Below are positions 17,726-28,480 of a DNA stretch of 64,000 bases, in pieces (the first letter of the stretch is position 1; the number at the start of each line of letters is the position of its first letter). Origin of the DNA: Lactobacillaceae bacterium (lineage in GTDB: Bacteria > Pseudomonadota > Alphaproteobacteria > RF32 > CAG-239). The notes under the pieces are model-generated. The model was not told the DNA's origin. It did not search any database and saw only the letters and a program-made list of their open reading frames with translations. Where the stretch lies: NCBI GenBank assembly GCA_031271345.1, contig JAISVX010000003.1:1-64000 (forward strand), in the 5' to 3' direction. Position numbers and translations under genes: made by a program.

Positions 17726-18898
17726 TTATACATATTTTCCAGCAATAAAACCGCTTGACCATGCCCATTGTAAATTGTAGCCGCCAAGCTGTCCAGTTAC
17801 ATCTAAAACTTCTCCAATGAAAAAAAGTTTAGGTTCTTTTCTTGCTTCAAAATTTTCATTAATCTCTTCAATATCAATGCCCCCGGAGGTCACTTCCGCA
17901 AGCTTAAAACCCTGTGTTCCCGCGGGAGTTATTTCCCATCCGTTTACTTTGTTTGCAATGCTTTCAATTAGTTTATTGGAGGCTTCAGTAATAAAGCAGT
18001 CGTTGTTTCCGATAATATAGCCGGCAAGTTTGCCCGGAATGTATTTTGCGAGAATATTGCTTATTTTTTTGCCTTTTGACGAGTTTCTTAGTTCTTTTAG
18101 CTCTTTGTTCAAATCTATTTTCGGCAGCAGATTAATTTTTATTTTGCTGCCTTTCTGCCAATATAGGGAAGCCTGTAAAATTGCCGGACCAGAAAGACCA
18201 AAATGCGTGAACAAAATGTTGTCGTTAAATAGTCTTCCGCTGCATTCGACGTCGGCTTCTAGGGAAATGCCCTTAAGTTTTATGGTTTCTTTCATTGTTT
18301 CGTTATCCAGGTTTAACGGAACAAGAGCCGGTTTATGAGGAATTATTTTTATGCCGAACTGCTTGGCGATTTTAGAGCCTAAATCAGTCGCCCCTATATT
18401 AGGATAAGATAATCCTCCTGTCGCGACTACCAAAGAACTTGAGAGAAAAACGGCTTTGTTTGTCTCAACATAAAACAATTCGTTTTTTTTGTTTACGGAT
18501 TTTATATTTATATCAAAATAAGTATTTGCTTTCGCGGCTTCGGACATCAGCATATCAATTATTTTTTGCGAAGCCGCGGATGTAAACAGTTGCCCCTTAG
18601 CCTTTTCCGCAAAGCCGATTTTATGCTTGTTTATTAATCTTAAAAATTCCTGCGGCGAAAACTTGTCTAAAGCGTTTTTTATAAAATTTGGCTGGTTGGA
18701 ACTTGTGACATAATTAACCGCTCCGATGTTCAGATTTGTAAAGTTGCACCTCCCGCCGCCGGAGATTTTTACTTTTTTCAAAGGAGAGTTGTTATGTTCC
18801 AAAATACATACGGTTTTATTTTGCGCCAATGCCGATATTGCGCAGCTGTATCCAGATGCTCCGGCACCGATTATTATTACGTCAAAGTTTTTTTTCAT
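17726..18898 (-). CDS. HI0933/YhiN-family NAD(P)/FAD-dependent oxidoreductase
   Basis: DVIIIGAGASGYSCAISA, GGGRCNFTN, C-terminal TGQLGGYNLQWAWSSG. Confidence 0.93.
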   Translation of the reverse strand: MKKNFDVIIIGAGASGYSCAISALAQNKTVCILEHNNSPLKKVKISGGGRCNFTNLNIGAVNYVTSSNQPNFIKNALDKFSPQEFLRLINKHKIGFAEKAKGQLFTSAASQKIIDMLMSEAAKANTYFDINIKSVNKKNELFYVETNKAVFLSSSLVVATGGLSYPNIGATDLGSKIAKQFGIKIIPHKPALVPLNLDNETMKETIKLKGISLEADVECSGRLFNDNILFTHFGLSGPAILQASLYWQKGSKIKINLLPKIDLNKELKELRNSSKGKKISNILAKYIPGKLAGYIIGNNDCFITEASNKLIESIANKVNGWEITPAGTQGFKLAEVTSGGIDIEEINENFEARKEPKLFFIGEVLDVTGQLGGYNLQWAWSSGFIAGKYV

Positions 18899-18968
18899 CT
18901 TTTTTACCTAGCATTTAAAATGAAAAAAAGGAAGATTTTTCTTCCTTTTTTCAAGTATAACTTTCTTT

Positions 18969-19529
18969 TTAGAAAGAATATCTAAGACCGAGAGAATATT
19001 CAATCGCGTGGTCGTTGCCATCAATTTTATCAAACTCAATATAACGCACTAAACCTCTTACCGACATATTTGAGTTTAAATCATACATGGCGCCTGCGCC
19101 GATACGGTATCCGTCTCCATGGTCGCGGAGAGTTCCGTGCGCGCCGCCAAATTTGCTGTCAAATCTATATTGACCGTATCCTACGGTGCCAATAAAGTTA
19201 TATACGTCGCAATATGGAAGATAGCCCATCAGGTCAATGCCATAAGCTTGAAAATCTGATTTTAGCCTTCCATCGCCTGATGCGTCCACCAGTTTTCTGT
19301 ATTCCGCAGAATATTGATAGAAAAGTTCTGTGCCAAAATATTTGTTGTACATAGAGCCGACATTGATAGATGCCGAATTATAATATGGTCTGACATGCTT
19401 CACATTATCTCTTACATGGTTATAATCAATACCGACATAAGGTTTAAACTCCATATTATTTGCGTTTGCATTTGCGGCAAAGGCAGCAGCAGAAACTGCA
19501 ATCATTAAAGCGCTAACGGTTTTCTTCAT
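18969..19529 (-). CDS. outer-membrane beta-barrel protein (porin/OmpA-like fold)
   Basis: Signal peptide, alternating beta strands, terminal LGLRYSF. Confidence 0.8.
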   Translation of the reverse strand: MKKTVSALMIAVSAAAFAANANANNMEFKPYVGIDYNHVRDNVKHVRPYYNSASINVGSMYNKYFGTELFYQYSAEYRKLVDASGDGRLKSDFQAYGIDLMGYLPYCDVYNFIGTVGYGQYRFDSKFGGAHGTLRDHGDGYRIGAGAMYDLNSNMSVRGLVRYIEFDKIDGNDHAIEYSLGLRYSF

Positions 19530-19699
19530 TTTTTTACTCCTTTTATTATTTTATTTAAAGTCTAATATAAAAAGACTTCATAAAGTAATATATGTATGAA
19601 TATGGGAAATAAAAGTATTGTTTTGCTTTTTTTTTGGTGTTATATCTAAATTAATAAATTTATAGGCTTTAAATTCGTTAATTTTTATGGATAAAAGAA

Positions 19700-20251
19700 A
19701 TGAAGAAAAATAATGAATTAGGTAGAACGATGATAGAAACAGTCCTGTACCTAAGTATAATAGCGGTTTTGGCTGTTGGACTTATACAGATTGTCAATAG
19801 TATGCACGACAAGTTCAAACTAAGCAAAGTCGGCGAGCAGATTTCCATGATAAGCAAAGGCATAACCGCAAGGTATATGTCCGCCGGAAGATATACGAGC
19901 CTGGATGTCGAAAAGCTTGTCGATGAAAAAGTTATTCCGCAAAATATGTCTCAAGGCGGCGATGTTCTTTATCATGCGTATGGCGGACGCGTTAGAATTA
20001 AAGGCGAGAAAAATGTTTATCTGGTAACGTTTAACAACATTCCTTTGGCGCCGTGCATTGAGCTTGCATTGTTAAACTGGACCATAAATGACGCTACAAG
20101 CCTGGTTTCTTTGACCATAAACAATGATAAATATATCTGGATAGACAAATCGTCGGCCGTGTCGTCCAAGGCTCTTCCCGTCAGCGTTACAGATGCTTCT
20201 GAGTCTTGCGAGACAGGAGAAGATAATACAATAATTTGGGAATTTGAATAA
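19700..20251 (+). CDS. type IV prepilin-like protein
   Basis: NELG^RTMIETVLYLSIIAVLAVGLIQIVN prepilin-peptidase site with Glu at +5. Confidence 0.7.
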   Translation: MKKNNELGRTMIETVLYLSIIAVLAVGLIQIVNSMHDKFKLSKVGEQISMISKGITARYMSAGRYTSLDVEKLVDEKVIPQNMSQGGDVLYHAYGGRVRIKGEKNVYLVTFNNIPLAPCIELALLNWTINDATSLVSLTINNDKYIWIDKSSAVSSKALPVSVTDASESCETGEDNTIIWEFE

Positions 20252-20280
20252 TATCTTATAAGATTTTATATAAAAAAGAA

Positions 20281-20307
20281 AAACAGCCGCTTTGTCGGCT
20301 GTTTTTT
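20281..20307 (+). terminator. intrinsic terminator
   Basis: AACAGCCG-ctttgt-CGGCTGTTTTTT. Confidence 0.88.
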
Positions 20308-20400
20308 AATACTTTATTATATAAAATAAACTAATCTGGTAAAATAATGTTAAGTCATTATATATTCAAAGAATTAGGATAAGTGTATTTTTTTCTTGAA

Positions 20401-20457
20401 GTTACATTTGTAACAGTTTATTTTCCTATGAATATAGTGTATAATGACCAATGGTCA
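20401..20457 (+). promoter_or_regulatory. dksA promoter region with two palindromes
   Basis: GTTACATTTGTAAC (20401-20414), TATAAT (20440-20445), TGACC-aat-GGTCA (20445-20457). Confidence 0.5.
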
Positions 20458-20478
20458 ATTGTTTTAAGGAGAGCAGAT

Positions 20479-20898
20479 ATGACAATTATTCTTCCACCGG
20501 ATTATGTTCCATCAGACGATGAAGAATATATGAATGAAAACCAATTGGAATACTTCCGCCAAAAGCTGGAGAATTGGAAAAAATCTTTAATCGTTCAGTC
20601 TGAGGATACTTTAGAGGATTTGCGTCAGGGCGGTCTTAACCAGCCGGATCAAAATGACAGGGCGTCATTGGAAACAGATAAAGCTCTGGAACTTAGAACA
20701 AGAGACAGAGCAAGAAAACTGATTTCTAAAATAGATTCAGCGCTAAAAAGAATTGAAGACGGCGAGTATGGCTACTGTGAAGATACGGGAGAACCTATCG
20801 GTCTGGCAAGGCTTGAGGCAAGACCTGTCGCTACTCTTTCTGTTGAAGCTCAGGAACGTCATGAAAGAATGGAAAAAACTTACGACGATGAAGTATAA
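20479..20898 (+). CDS. dksA: DksA-type RNA polymerase-binding transcription factor
   Basis: NDRASLETDKALELRTRDRARKLISKID...RIEDGEYGYCEDTGEPIG; ATG 20479 preceded by AAGGAGAG. Confidence 0.93.
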   Translation: MTIILPPDYVPSDDEEYMNENQLEYFRQKLENWKKSLIVQSEDTLEDLRQGGLNQPDQNDRASLETDKALELRTRDRARKLISKIDSALKRIEDGEYGYCEDTGEPIGLARLEARPVATLSVEAQERHERMEKTYDDEV

Positions 20899-20915
20899 TT
20901 AGTATTGTAAATACT

Positions 20916-21485
20916 ATGGAAACAAAAGACTTTATATTAGCTTCAGGCTCGCCGCAGAGAAAAAAACTTCTTGAGCAGATTGGGTTTGTTCCCAAAAAAA
21001 TAGAAGTTGCCGATATAGACGAGAGCGTAAAAAAAGGCGAGCAGGCAACTGCTTATGTCAAACGGCTGGCGCTTGAAAAAGCTGAAAAAGTTTCCAAAAA
21101 TAATGCCGGCGAAATAGTTCTGGGAAGCGATACGGTTGTTGTCGTCGGCAAAAAGATTCTCCACAAAGCAAAAGATGATGAAGAACAGACAAGGGTAATG
21201 GAACTTCTTTCAGGTCGTTCTCATAGGGTTATAACAGCGGTTTGCGTTATAAATAAAAAAGGCGTAAAATCGCTGAAAGTTGTCACAACAAAAATTTTAA
21301 TGAAAAAACTCACCCCAAAAGAAATATCTGATTATGTTGCCGCCGGAAGATGGGTCGGATGCTGCGGTTTTCGCATAGAAGATATAGAGGCTTTTGTAAG
21401 AAAAATAATCGGCTCATACTCTGGAGTTGTCGGACTACCTTTATATGAAGCAAAAAATATGTTAATAGGCGCAGGAGTAAAATAG
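20916..21485 (+). CDS. maf: Maf-like nucleotide pyrophosphatase
   Basis: ILASGSPQRKKLLEQIGF, LGSDTVVVVGKKILHKAK, GRSHRVITAVCV. Confidence 0.95.
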   Translation: METKDFILASGSPQRKKLLEQIGFVPKKIEVADIDESVKKGEQATAYVKRLALEKAEKVSKNNAGEIVLGSDTVVVVGKKILHKAKDDEEQTRVMELLSGRSHRVITAVCVINKKGVKSLKVVTTKILMKKLTPKEISDYVAAGRWVGCCGFRIEDIEAFVRKIIGSYSGVVGLPLYEAKNMLIGAGVK

Positions 21486-22652
21486 ATGATAGATACTTTG
21501 GTTTATGAAAATAAAGATTCTTTGTCTGCAATAGCATTATTGGAAAAAAAGGAACTGAAAGAAATAGAGTTTTCTGACAGCAACGGCGTTTCCGAAGAAA
21601 GCGTTTATCTCGGAAAAGTAACGCACAAGCTGGATTTGGCAAACGGTAAGACCGGCTTTTTTATCAATATCGGCGATACGCAGGACGCTTTTCTGAATAC
21701 GGACGAGCAGGGGCTTGATGACGACAAAATTACCGAGGGTCAAAGTCTGGTTGTTCAGGTCTCATCTGAAAGAAGAGCGGAAAAAGGCGCGAAAGTAATC
21801 AGAAGTATAAAGCTTGCGGGAAGAAATTTAGTATACTGCCCATATATGATGGGCGTTCAGGTTTCATCAAAAATCAGGCAGCACCCCGGCGTTGAAGACT
21901 ATAGGCAGCTTGTGTCCGATAATATAACTGGTCAGGAAGGCTGGATTTTAAGAACATCAAGCGTTGAGGTCGAGCCGGAAGTCATATTGGATGAAATGGT
22001 TGAGCTTCGTAATTTGTATGAAGACATTAGAAAAAAAGCGCGTGTTCAAAAAGCGCCAAGCCTGCTGTATACAAAGGGCAGTCCGCTGCAAAAATACATA
22101 AACATTTATAAAAGCAGTATCAATACGATTGTTGTAAACTCTCACAATGTTGAAAAAGAACTCAAAGAGGAATACGGCGGTGAGTTTGATATTGTATATT
22201 CAAAAAATCCTTTTGACGATTATGGTTTGGACGAAGCAATAAACGACGCTTTATATAAAGAAGTAAAGTTAAAAAACGGCGGTAGAATAACCATTGAAGA
22301 AACTAAGGCTTTTGTAGCTATCGACGTTGACAGCGGAGACGGGAACGGTGCAGGCTCTATTTCATCGCTTAACTCTGACGCCGCTAGAGAAATTGTAAAA
22401 CAAATTCGTCTGAGGAACTTATCTGGCAAAATTATAATAGATTTCGCAGGTTCCGGCGAATATAAATATATGAAGCCGGTTCTTGATATATTGGCGGAAG
22501 AATTGGAAAATGATGCGAACAAATCTTATCTTGTCGGTTTAAGCAAAGCGGGAAATGTCGAAATTGTCAGAACCCGTCATCGCCCAAGTCTTCAAGAACT
22601 GCTGACTGTTGAATGCGAAACATGTTTAGGTACGGGAAGAGTATCAAGATGA
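21486..22652 (+). CDS. rng: ribonuclease E/G family protein
   Basis: VAIDVDSGDG active site, LSGKIIIDF, zinc-link CETCLGTGR. Confidence 0.93.
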   Translation: MIDTLVYENKDSLSAIALLEKKELKEIEFSDSNGVSEESVYLGKVTHKLDLANGKTGFFINIGDTQDAFLNTDEQGLDDDKITEGQSLVVQVSSERRAEKGAKVIRSIKLAGRNLVYCPYMMGVQVSSKIRQHPGVEDYRQLVSDNITGQEGWILRTSSVEVEPEVILDEMVELRNLYEDIRKKARVQKAPSLLYTKGSPLQKYINIYKSSINTIVVNSHNVEKELKEEYGGEFDIVYSKNPFDDYGLDEAINDALYKEVKLKNGGRITIEETKAFVAIDVDSGDGNGAGSISSLNSDAAREIVKQIRLRNLSGKIIIDFAGSGEYKYMKPVLDILAEELENDANKSYLVGLSKAGNVEIVRTRHRPSLQELLTVECETCLGTGRVSR

Positions 22653-22837
22653 GTAAATGTCCTATATGCAAAAAAGCTGAAGCTGTTGAGGAATATAAAC
22701 CGTTTTGCTCAAAAAGATGCGCGGATGTAGATTTGGGAAACTGGCTCAATGAAAAGTATACGGTTGAGGCTGTAGACCTTGATGAGCAGGAGGTTGAAGA
22801 GCTTGCAGGCGTAATATCCTCAGAATTAGATAATTAA
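22649..22837 (+). CDS. yacG: DNA gyrase inhibitor YacG
   Basis: CPICKKAEAVEEYKPFCSKRCADVDLGNWL; overlaps rng stop. Confidence 0.95.
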   Translation: MSKCPICKKAEAVEEYKPFCSKRCADVDLGNWLNEKYTVEAVDLDEQEVEELAGVISSELDN

Positions 22838-22866
22838 TATTAAATTGCTTGTTTTAAAACCATAAA

Positions 22867-22895
22867 ATAGCTACATTAAATGTAGCTATTTTTTT
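22867..22895 (+). terminator. intrinsic terminator
   Basis: AATAGCTACAT-taa-ATGTAGCTATT TTTTT. Confidence 0.88.
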
Positions 22896-22912
22896 GTATT
22901 ATGGAGATTCTC

Positions 22913-25900
22913 ATGGGTAAAAAATCATCAAAAGAGAAAACTAAATCAGGGTTTTTCGCAAAAATAAAAACTTTTTTCAAAAATAAAAAAATTCTCTGGA
23001 CGCTTCTGGTTATTGGCGTTTTGGTCATGATTTCTGCTGGTATAGGCATATATCTTTATTTAAATAGGGGCTATTTAATATCTAAGAAAGCGGAAAAAAC
23101 AACAGCATACGCAACAATTTACGAGCCGGAAAACTCATACATATCTTACAGCAATGTCAGCCCTGGCAGCCTCAGAATATACTATGGCGAGCCTGTTGCC
23201 AAAGGCGAGCTGGTAAGCTCCGAGGTAACAAGCGGAGTATCAATTCACCCGGATATTCGCGGCAAATGGTATTTTTCCGGTGATAAAAATTTATATTTCA
23301 CTCCTGAAAAAGATTGGATTCCCAATACAAAATATACAGTAAAGCTTGACGGTTCTATTTTTAGCCCGGAGGTGATTGTAAAAGATAAAGATTTTACGTT
23401 TAACTCTCCGACATTCAGCGCTTATACAGACAGTTCTGATTTTTATGAAGACCCGACAGATACGAAAAAGAAGCAGGCTGTAGCCACATTTAGTTTTAAC
23501 TATCCGATTGACGCGGCAGATTTGGAAAAGAATGTTTCCGTAAAAACTATTGGCGGAGATAAATATGGTTTTACGGTTAAACGCGATGACAACGATATAA
23601 ACAAAATCCATGTCATGTCTGACCCCGTAAAAATTAAGGCGGAGGAAGATTTCGTAGAGATTAAGGTTTTTGGCGTAAGAAACGCGTATAATAATGAAAA
23701 AATAGCGAAGGAAGCCGCGGCAAAAATTAAAATCCCTAGTTCGTCCACTTTCTTCAAGATAACATCGGTATCAACGAATATTGTGAACAATGAAAATAAT
23801 AATAACGAGCCGGAACAGATTCTTTTTATGAATTTTTCTACAGCCGTTGATAATGCGGAACTTCTGGATTATACGGATTTTTATTACAAAGACGACTCTT
23901 GTTATAACTTTAGAGACCGACTGACAAAAGTTTCAAGTCCTTTGGAAATATCCGGCGTAAAAAAGCTTGAAGTTCAAAAATTAAATGATGATTCTGGCAA
24001 AACCCACCTATTTAAATATGACATTGAAAGCAGAAACGCCTGCGTAGTTGTAAAAATCAAAAAGGGCTTAGGTTCTAAAGACGGTTTTATTTTGGCAAAC
24101 GACGAAGTTTTAAATTTTTCGGCGGCAAATTATCCTATGGAAGCAAAAATAGCTTTTGAGGGTTCCATTCTTTCTCTCAAAGGCGATAAAAAACTGGCTT
24201 TATCTTCAAGGGCGTCAGACAGGCTTGATATACAGGTGGCAAGAATCAGCAGCAAGGATATAAACCATTTGGTAAGCCAGACAGCGGGAGATTTTTCGCA
24301 TCCTTATTTTAGAGGATATACTTTTGATGAAACAAACATTTCAGAAATCTTTGATGTTAAGCAAAATATAAATATGGAACACCCCGCAAAACTTAACTAT
24401 TCTTCGGTTGATTTGAATCAATATTTCAAAGAGAAAAAAGGAATTTTCTTAATAAGAGTAAACGGTTCGTACCAGAACAGCGCATATACTTCGGAAGACA
24501 GAAGGCTGGTTGTTATTACGGACATGGGCATAATAACCAAAGACAATCTTGATAAAACGCATGATGTCTTTGTTTCGTCTTTTTCAAACGGTTATCCTGT
24601 ACCTGGCGCCAAAGTTGAGGTCTTGGGCAAAAACGGCATAGCTGTTCTCGAAGGTTATACCAACGGACAGGGCATGGTAACTTTTCCAGATTTTACAGAT
24701 TTTAGAAAAGATAAAGAGCCTGTCGCATATCTGATTACAAACGGCGGCGATATTTCGTACATGCCGATTGATAAATATGATAGAAGGCTTGACTATTCTC
24801 GTTTTGAAGTGGACGGTATCTACGAAAGCAGAGAAGATAATAAAGTGGTTGGTTATGCTTTTAGCGATAGAGGGATTTACCGCCCGGGTGAAGAAGCCAG
24901 ATTCGGCATTATGGTTAGAAGCAGCGATTTAACTGTTCCAAACAAACTGCCGATGAAGCTGACTATCAGAAATCCTAACGGCGATGAAGTTGCCAGCAAA
25001 CAGCTGTGGGCAAATGAGGTTGGATATTTGGATTTTAGATACAACATAGCAGGAAACGCGCCGGTCGGAACATATACTTTAAGTTTGTATGACGAAAGCA
25101 AATCGTACAGTACATATATAACATCCGCATATTTTAAGGTTGAAGAATTTACGCCGGATAATATGAAGATAAAATTGAAACTTGAGAATATAAAATCAAA
25201 AGGCTGGTATAAACTGCCCGAGCTAAAAGCCGAGATAGATTTGCAAAACTTATACGGAAACCCGGCTGGCGGCAATAATATAAAAGCCGATTTATCTTTA
25301 GTTCCGACGTCTTTCTGGTTTAAAGAGTTTCAGGGATACAGTTTTAGAGACCCGTTAAGAGACATCTCAAACAGTTATATCAGAAGCCATCATGAAGAGC
25401 TTGATACTATTCAAACAAACGAGCGGGGCAGGGCAAACTACAGCATTAATCTTAATCAGTTTGACAGAGGCACTTATACTCTGAGACTGGCTGTTACGGG
25501 TTATGAGCTTGACAGCGGCAGGGGAGTGTCCGCGTCATCTTCAGCTTTAGTGTCTCCTCTTGATTATATTGTCGGCTATAAAGCGGATGGCGGACTTTCC
25601 GGCATAAAGAAAAATGCCGAACGCGGCGTTAGTTTTGTCGTGATTGACAATGAGCTGAACAGGCTGGAAAAAAATGACTTATTCTTAGAGCAGATTGCGA
25701 TAAAATACGTTTCAAGTTTAATGCAAATGCCAAACGGCACGTACAGATACCAAATGGTTTCTAAAGAAGAAACGGTTAAATCCGAGGCGTTTCCAATTTC
25801 TGAAGCGGGTTCTAATTTAGCTTTAGACACTTCTGCCCCGGGTTCTTTTTATTATTTGGTAAAAGACAGCGAAGGCGGGGTTCTTTCAAGGGTTGACTAC

Positions 25901-28480
25901 AGTGTTGAGGGCGCGGAAAACACTAATTTTGCATTGGATAAGGACGCAAACTTAAGCGTTGCTCTTGATAAGAAAGAATATAACCATGGAGACGAGATAA
26001 AAGTAAATATCACCGCTCCTTATGAAGGTTATGGTCTGATTACCATTGAAAGAGATAAAACATATACGTATAAATGGTTTAAGACAGATAGCAATAAAAC
26101 AACAGAGACCATAAGGCTTCCTTATACTGTTGAAGGCAACGCTTATGTAAATGTGGCGTTTATAAGAGGAATTAATTCTAAAGAAATTTTTGTTCCGCCT
26201 TTAAGCTATGCAGTTGTTCCTTTCGGAATCAACAAAGAGGCAAGAACAGTTAAAATTGATTTGGATGTTCCAGAGGTTGTAAAGCCAGGCAAAGATTTGG
26301 TCGTTAAATATAAAGCGTCTAAACCTGGAAAAATAATTGTTTATGGCGTAAATCAGGGTATTTTGCAGGTTGCAAACTATAAAACGCCGGATCCGTTATC
26401 TGAATTTATGAAGAAAAAAGCCTTGAGAGTTTCGACATATCAGATTATGGATTTGATTATGCCGGAGATGAATCTTGTTCTTAATTACAAGGCGGCGGGC
26501 GGCGATGAGGAGATAAGCGAGAGCGATTTGCAAGCCCAGCAAAATCCATTTGCCAGAAAACAAAACGAAGTCGTGGCTTTTTGGAGCGGCGTAATTGATG
26601 CGACGGAAGAATATCAGGAATTTACATACAAAGTGCCGGAGATTTTTAACGGTCAGATAAAAGTCATGGCGGTTGCGGTTTCCGAAACAAGCTTCGGCGT
26701 TTCTGAAAAAGACGCCTATGTAAGGGGCGATTTTGCCCTTATTCCGTCTGGTCCTTTTAATGTAATTCCGGGGGATGTTTTTGAGGTAGGCACAAGCGTA
26801 GCCAACTTGGTAGAAAACAGCGGCGATAATTATGAGATAAGGGTTGTTTTGGATGTCGAGGACGGATTGGAAGTCTTTGGAGAGAAGGAGCAGGTTGTCA
26901 AGCTTCGGGAAAAAGGTGAAACAAGCATAAGGTTTAGGGTTCAGGCAGCGAACAAGCTTGGTTCCAGCGCTTTAAGATTTACAGCCGAGGCGGTTAAAGA
27001 CAGCTCCAAGAGCTTCTCAATGCCTTATCATATAGGCATCAGACCAGCTACCCCATATTTAACGGCGTTAACGATGGGTTACGAGCCTTCAAAATTAAAA
27101 CTTAAGGACTTCGTAATTCCGATGTTCAACGAATACCGCAGGCAGGAAGTTATGGCTTCAACTTCGCCGTTGGTATTGGCAGATGGTCTGGTAAGGTTTT
27201 TGGACAAGTTTCCTCACTGGTGTTCGGAGCAGACAATCAGCAAGGTATATCCTGCGATGGTGTTATTGTTTAAGCAGCCGGAACTGGTAAAAGATATTGA
27301 TGTCTATAATTTGTTTGATACGGCTGTGGCAACGCTCAATGAACGTCAAAAACTTGACGGAGGTTTCAGCGGCTGGAGCGGAAGCTATTCTTCGGCAAAT
27401 GAATATGTGTCGCTTTATGCTTATGACTTTTTAAGCCGGGCGAAAGAATATAACTTTAATGTGCCGAACGGAATGCTGACAAAGGCTGCGAACTATGCAA
27501 AATCTGTTGCAGGCAGAGATATGAGCGGCGAAAACGATTTAGACGTTGCTTATGCGATTTATCTGCTGACAAGAAACGGAGAGGTTACGACAAATTATCT
27601 TCTTAATGCGGAACGGTATTTGGAAGCTAATTATAAGAAAACCTGGAAAAATACTCTTGCTTCAACTTATATGGCGGCAAGCTATAAAATGCTCAAAAAT
27701 GAGACAAAGGCAAGGGCGTTATTAGGCAGGTATAAGCTTGGTAAAGATAATATTGAGGACGCAAGATATATTTACTTAATGGCAGCTTACTTTAATGATG
27801 ATTTCAAAGATTTAGGTCAAAAAGCTGTTCAAGCATTGCTTGATCCGCTAAAATCTGGAAATTTCACCACAAACTCAGCCGCATATTCATTGCTGGCTTT
27901 AACCGCGTATGACTTATCGGCTGACAAGGATATAGTGTTTGTCGGCAAAGAGCCTGTTTATACGCCTTTTGCGGAAGTCGGCGTTTCTTCTGAGGATAAG
28001 GTTTTAGAGATAAGCTCTCCAAAGTCGTTCTTCTATGTTGTAAGCGAGCAAGGTTTTGGAAGCAATTCCGTGACAAAAGCAAAAAGCAGCTTTATTGAGT
28101 TAAGCAAACAATATTTTAATAAAGCCGGCAAGGCGGTTGTAAAAGCAAATATCGGCGATGAAATTACGGTTAAGCTGACCGTTAGAACAACAGGTGGAAG
28201 AGATTATATCAATGATGTCGCGATAACAGATTTAATTCCCGGCTGTTTTGAGATAGTCAGAGATTCTATTTCAAGCTCTGGTTCTTTGGATAACAAAGAA
28301 GAAAGAGAAGACAGGGCTTTAATTTACTTAACCGCCGATAAATCTACTCGGGAGATTACATATAAAGTCAAAGTTATTGCAAAAGGAGAGTTCGTTTCTC
28401 CAGCCGCATTCGGCGAAGCTTTGTATGACAGCGATGTAAAAGCCAATACAGTTTCTTCAACTTTTATTGTTGAGGAATAA
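22913..28480 (+). CDS. bacterial alpha-2-macroglobulin (YfhM-like)
   Basis: About 1855 aa, N-terminal TM, MG domains, thioester motif FPHWCSEQ. Confidence 0.93.
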   Translation: MGKKSSKEKTKSGFFAKIKTFFKNKKILWTLLVIGVLVMISAGIGIYLYLNRGYLISKKAEKTTAYATIYEPENSYISYSNVSPGSLRIYYGEPVAKGELVSSEVTSGVSIHPDIRGKWYFSGDKNLYFTPEKDWIPNTKYTVKLDGSIFSPEVIVKDKDFTFNSPTFSAYTDSSDFYEDPTDTKKKQAVATFSFNYPIDAADLEKNVSVKTIGGDKYGFTVKRDDNDINKIHVMSDPVKIKAEEDFVEIKVFGVRNAYNNEKIAKEAAAKIKIPSSSTFFKITSVSTNIVNNENNNNEPEQILFMNFSTAVDNAELLDYTDFYYKDDSCYNFRDRLTKVSSPLEISGVKKLEVQKLNDDSGKTHLFKYDIESRNACVVVKIKKGLGSKDGFILANDEVLNFSAANYPMEAKIAFEGSILSLKGDKKLALSSRASDRLDIQVARISSKDINHLVSQTAGDFSHPYFRGYTFDETNISEIFDVKQNINMEHPAKLNYSSVDLNQYFKEKKGIFLIRVNGSYQNSAYTSEDRRLVVITDMGIITKDNLDKTHDVFVSSFSNGYPVPGAKVEVLGKNGIAVLEGYTNGQGMVTFPDFTDFRKDKEPVAYLITNGGDISYMPIDKYDRRLDYSRFEVDGIYESREDNKVVGYAFSDRGIYRPGEEARFGIMVRSSDLTVPNKLPMKLTIRNPNGDEVASKQLWANEVGYLDFRYNIAGNAPVGTYTLSLYDESKSYSTYITSAYFKVEEFTPDNMKIKLKLENIKSKGWYKLPELKAEIDLQNLYGNPAGGNNIKADLSLVPTSFWFKEFQGYSFRDPLRDISNSYIRSHHEELDTIQTNERGRANYSINLNQFDRGTYTLRLAVTGYELDSGRGVSASSSALVSPLDYIVGYKADGGLSGIKKNAERGVSFVVIDNELNRLEKNDLFLEQIAIKYVSSLMQMPNGTYRYQMVSKEETVKSEAFPISEAGSNLALDTSAPGSFYYLVKDSEGGVLSRVDYSVEGAENTNFALDKDANLSVALDKKEYNHGDEIKVNITAPYEGYGLITIERDKTYTYKWFKTDSNKTTETIRLPYTVEGNAYVNVAFIRGINSKEIFVPPLSYAVVPFGINKEARTVKIDLDVPEVVKPGKDLVVKYKASKPGKIIVYGVNQGILQVANYKTPDPLSEFMKKKALRVSTYQIMDLIMPEMNLVLNYKAAGGDEEISESDLQAQQNPFARKQNEVVAFWSGVIDATEEYQEFTYKVPEIFNGQIKVMAVAVSETSFGVSEKDAYVRGDFALIPSGPFNVIPGDVFEVGTSVANLVENSGDNYEIRVVLDVEDGLEVFGEKEQVVKLREKGETSIRFRVQAANKLGSSALRFTAEAVKDSSKSFSMPYHIGIRPATPYLTALTMGYEPSKLKLKDFVIPMFNEYRRQEVMASTSPLVLADGLVRFLDKFPHWCSEQTISKVYPAMVLLFKQPELVKDIDVYNLFDTAVATLNERQKLDGGFSGWSGSYSSANEYVSLYAYDFLSRAKEYNFNVPNGMLTKAANYAKSVAGRDMSGENDLDVAYAIYLLTRNGEVTTNYLLNAERYLEANYKKTWKNTLASTYMAASYKMLKNETKARALLGRYKLGKDNIEDARYIYLMAAYFNDDFKDLGQKAVQALLDPLKSGNFTTNSAAYSLLALTAYDLSADKDIVFVGKEPVYTPFAEVGVSSEDKVLEISSPKSFFYVVSEQGFGSNSVTKAKSSFIELSKQYFNKAGKAVVKANIGDEITVKLTVRTTGGRDYINDVAITDLIPGCFEIVRDSISSSGSLDNKEEREDRALIYLTADKSTREITYKVKVIAKGEFVSPAAFGEALYDSDVKANTVSSTFIVEE

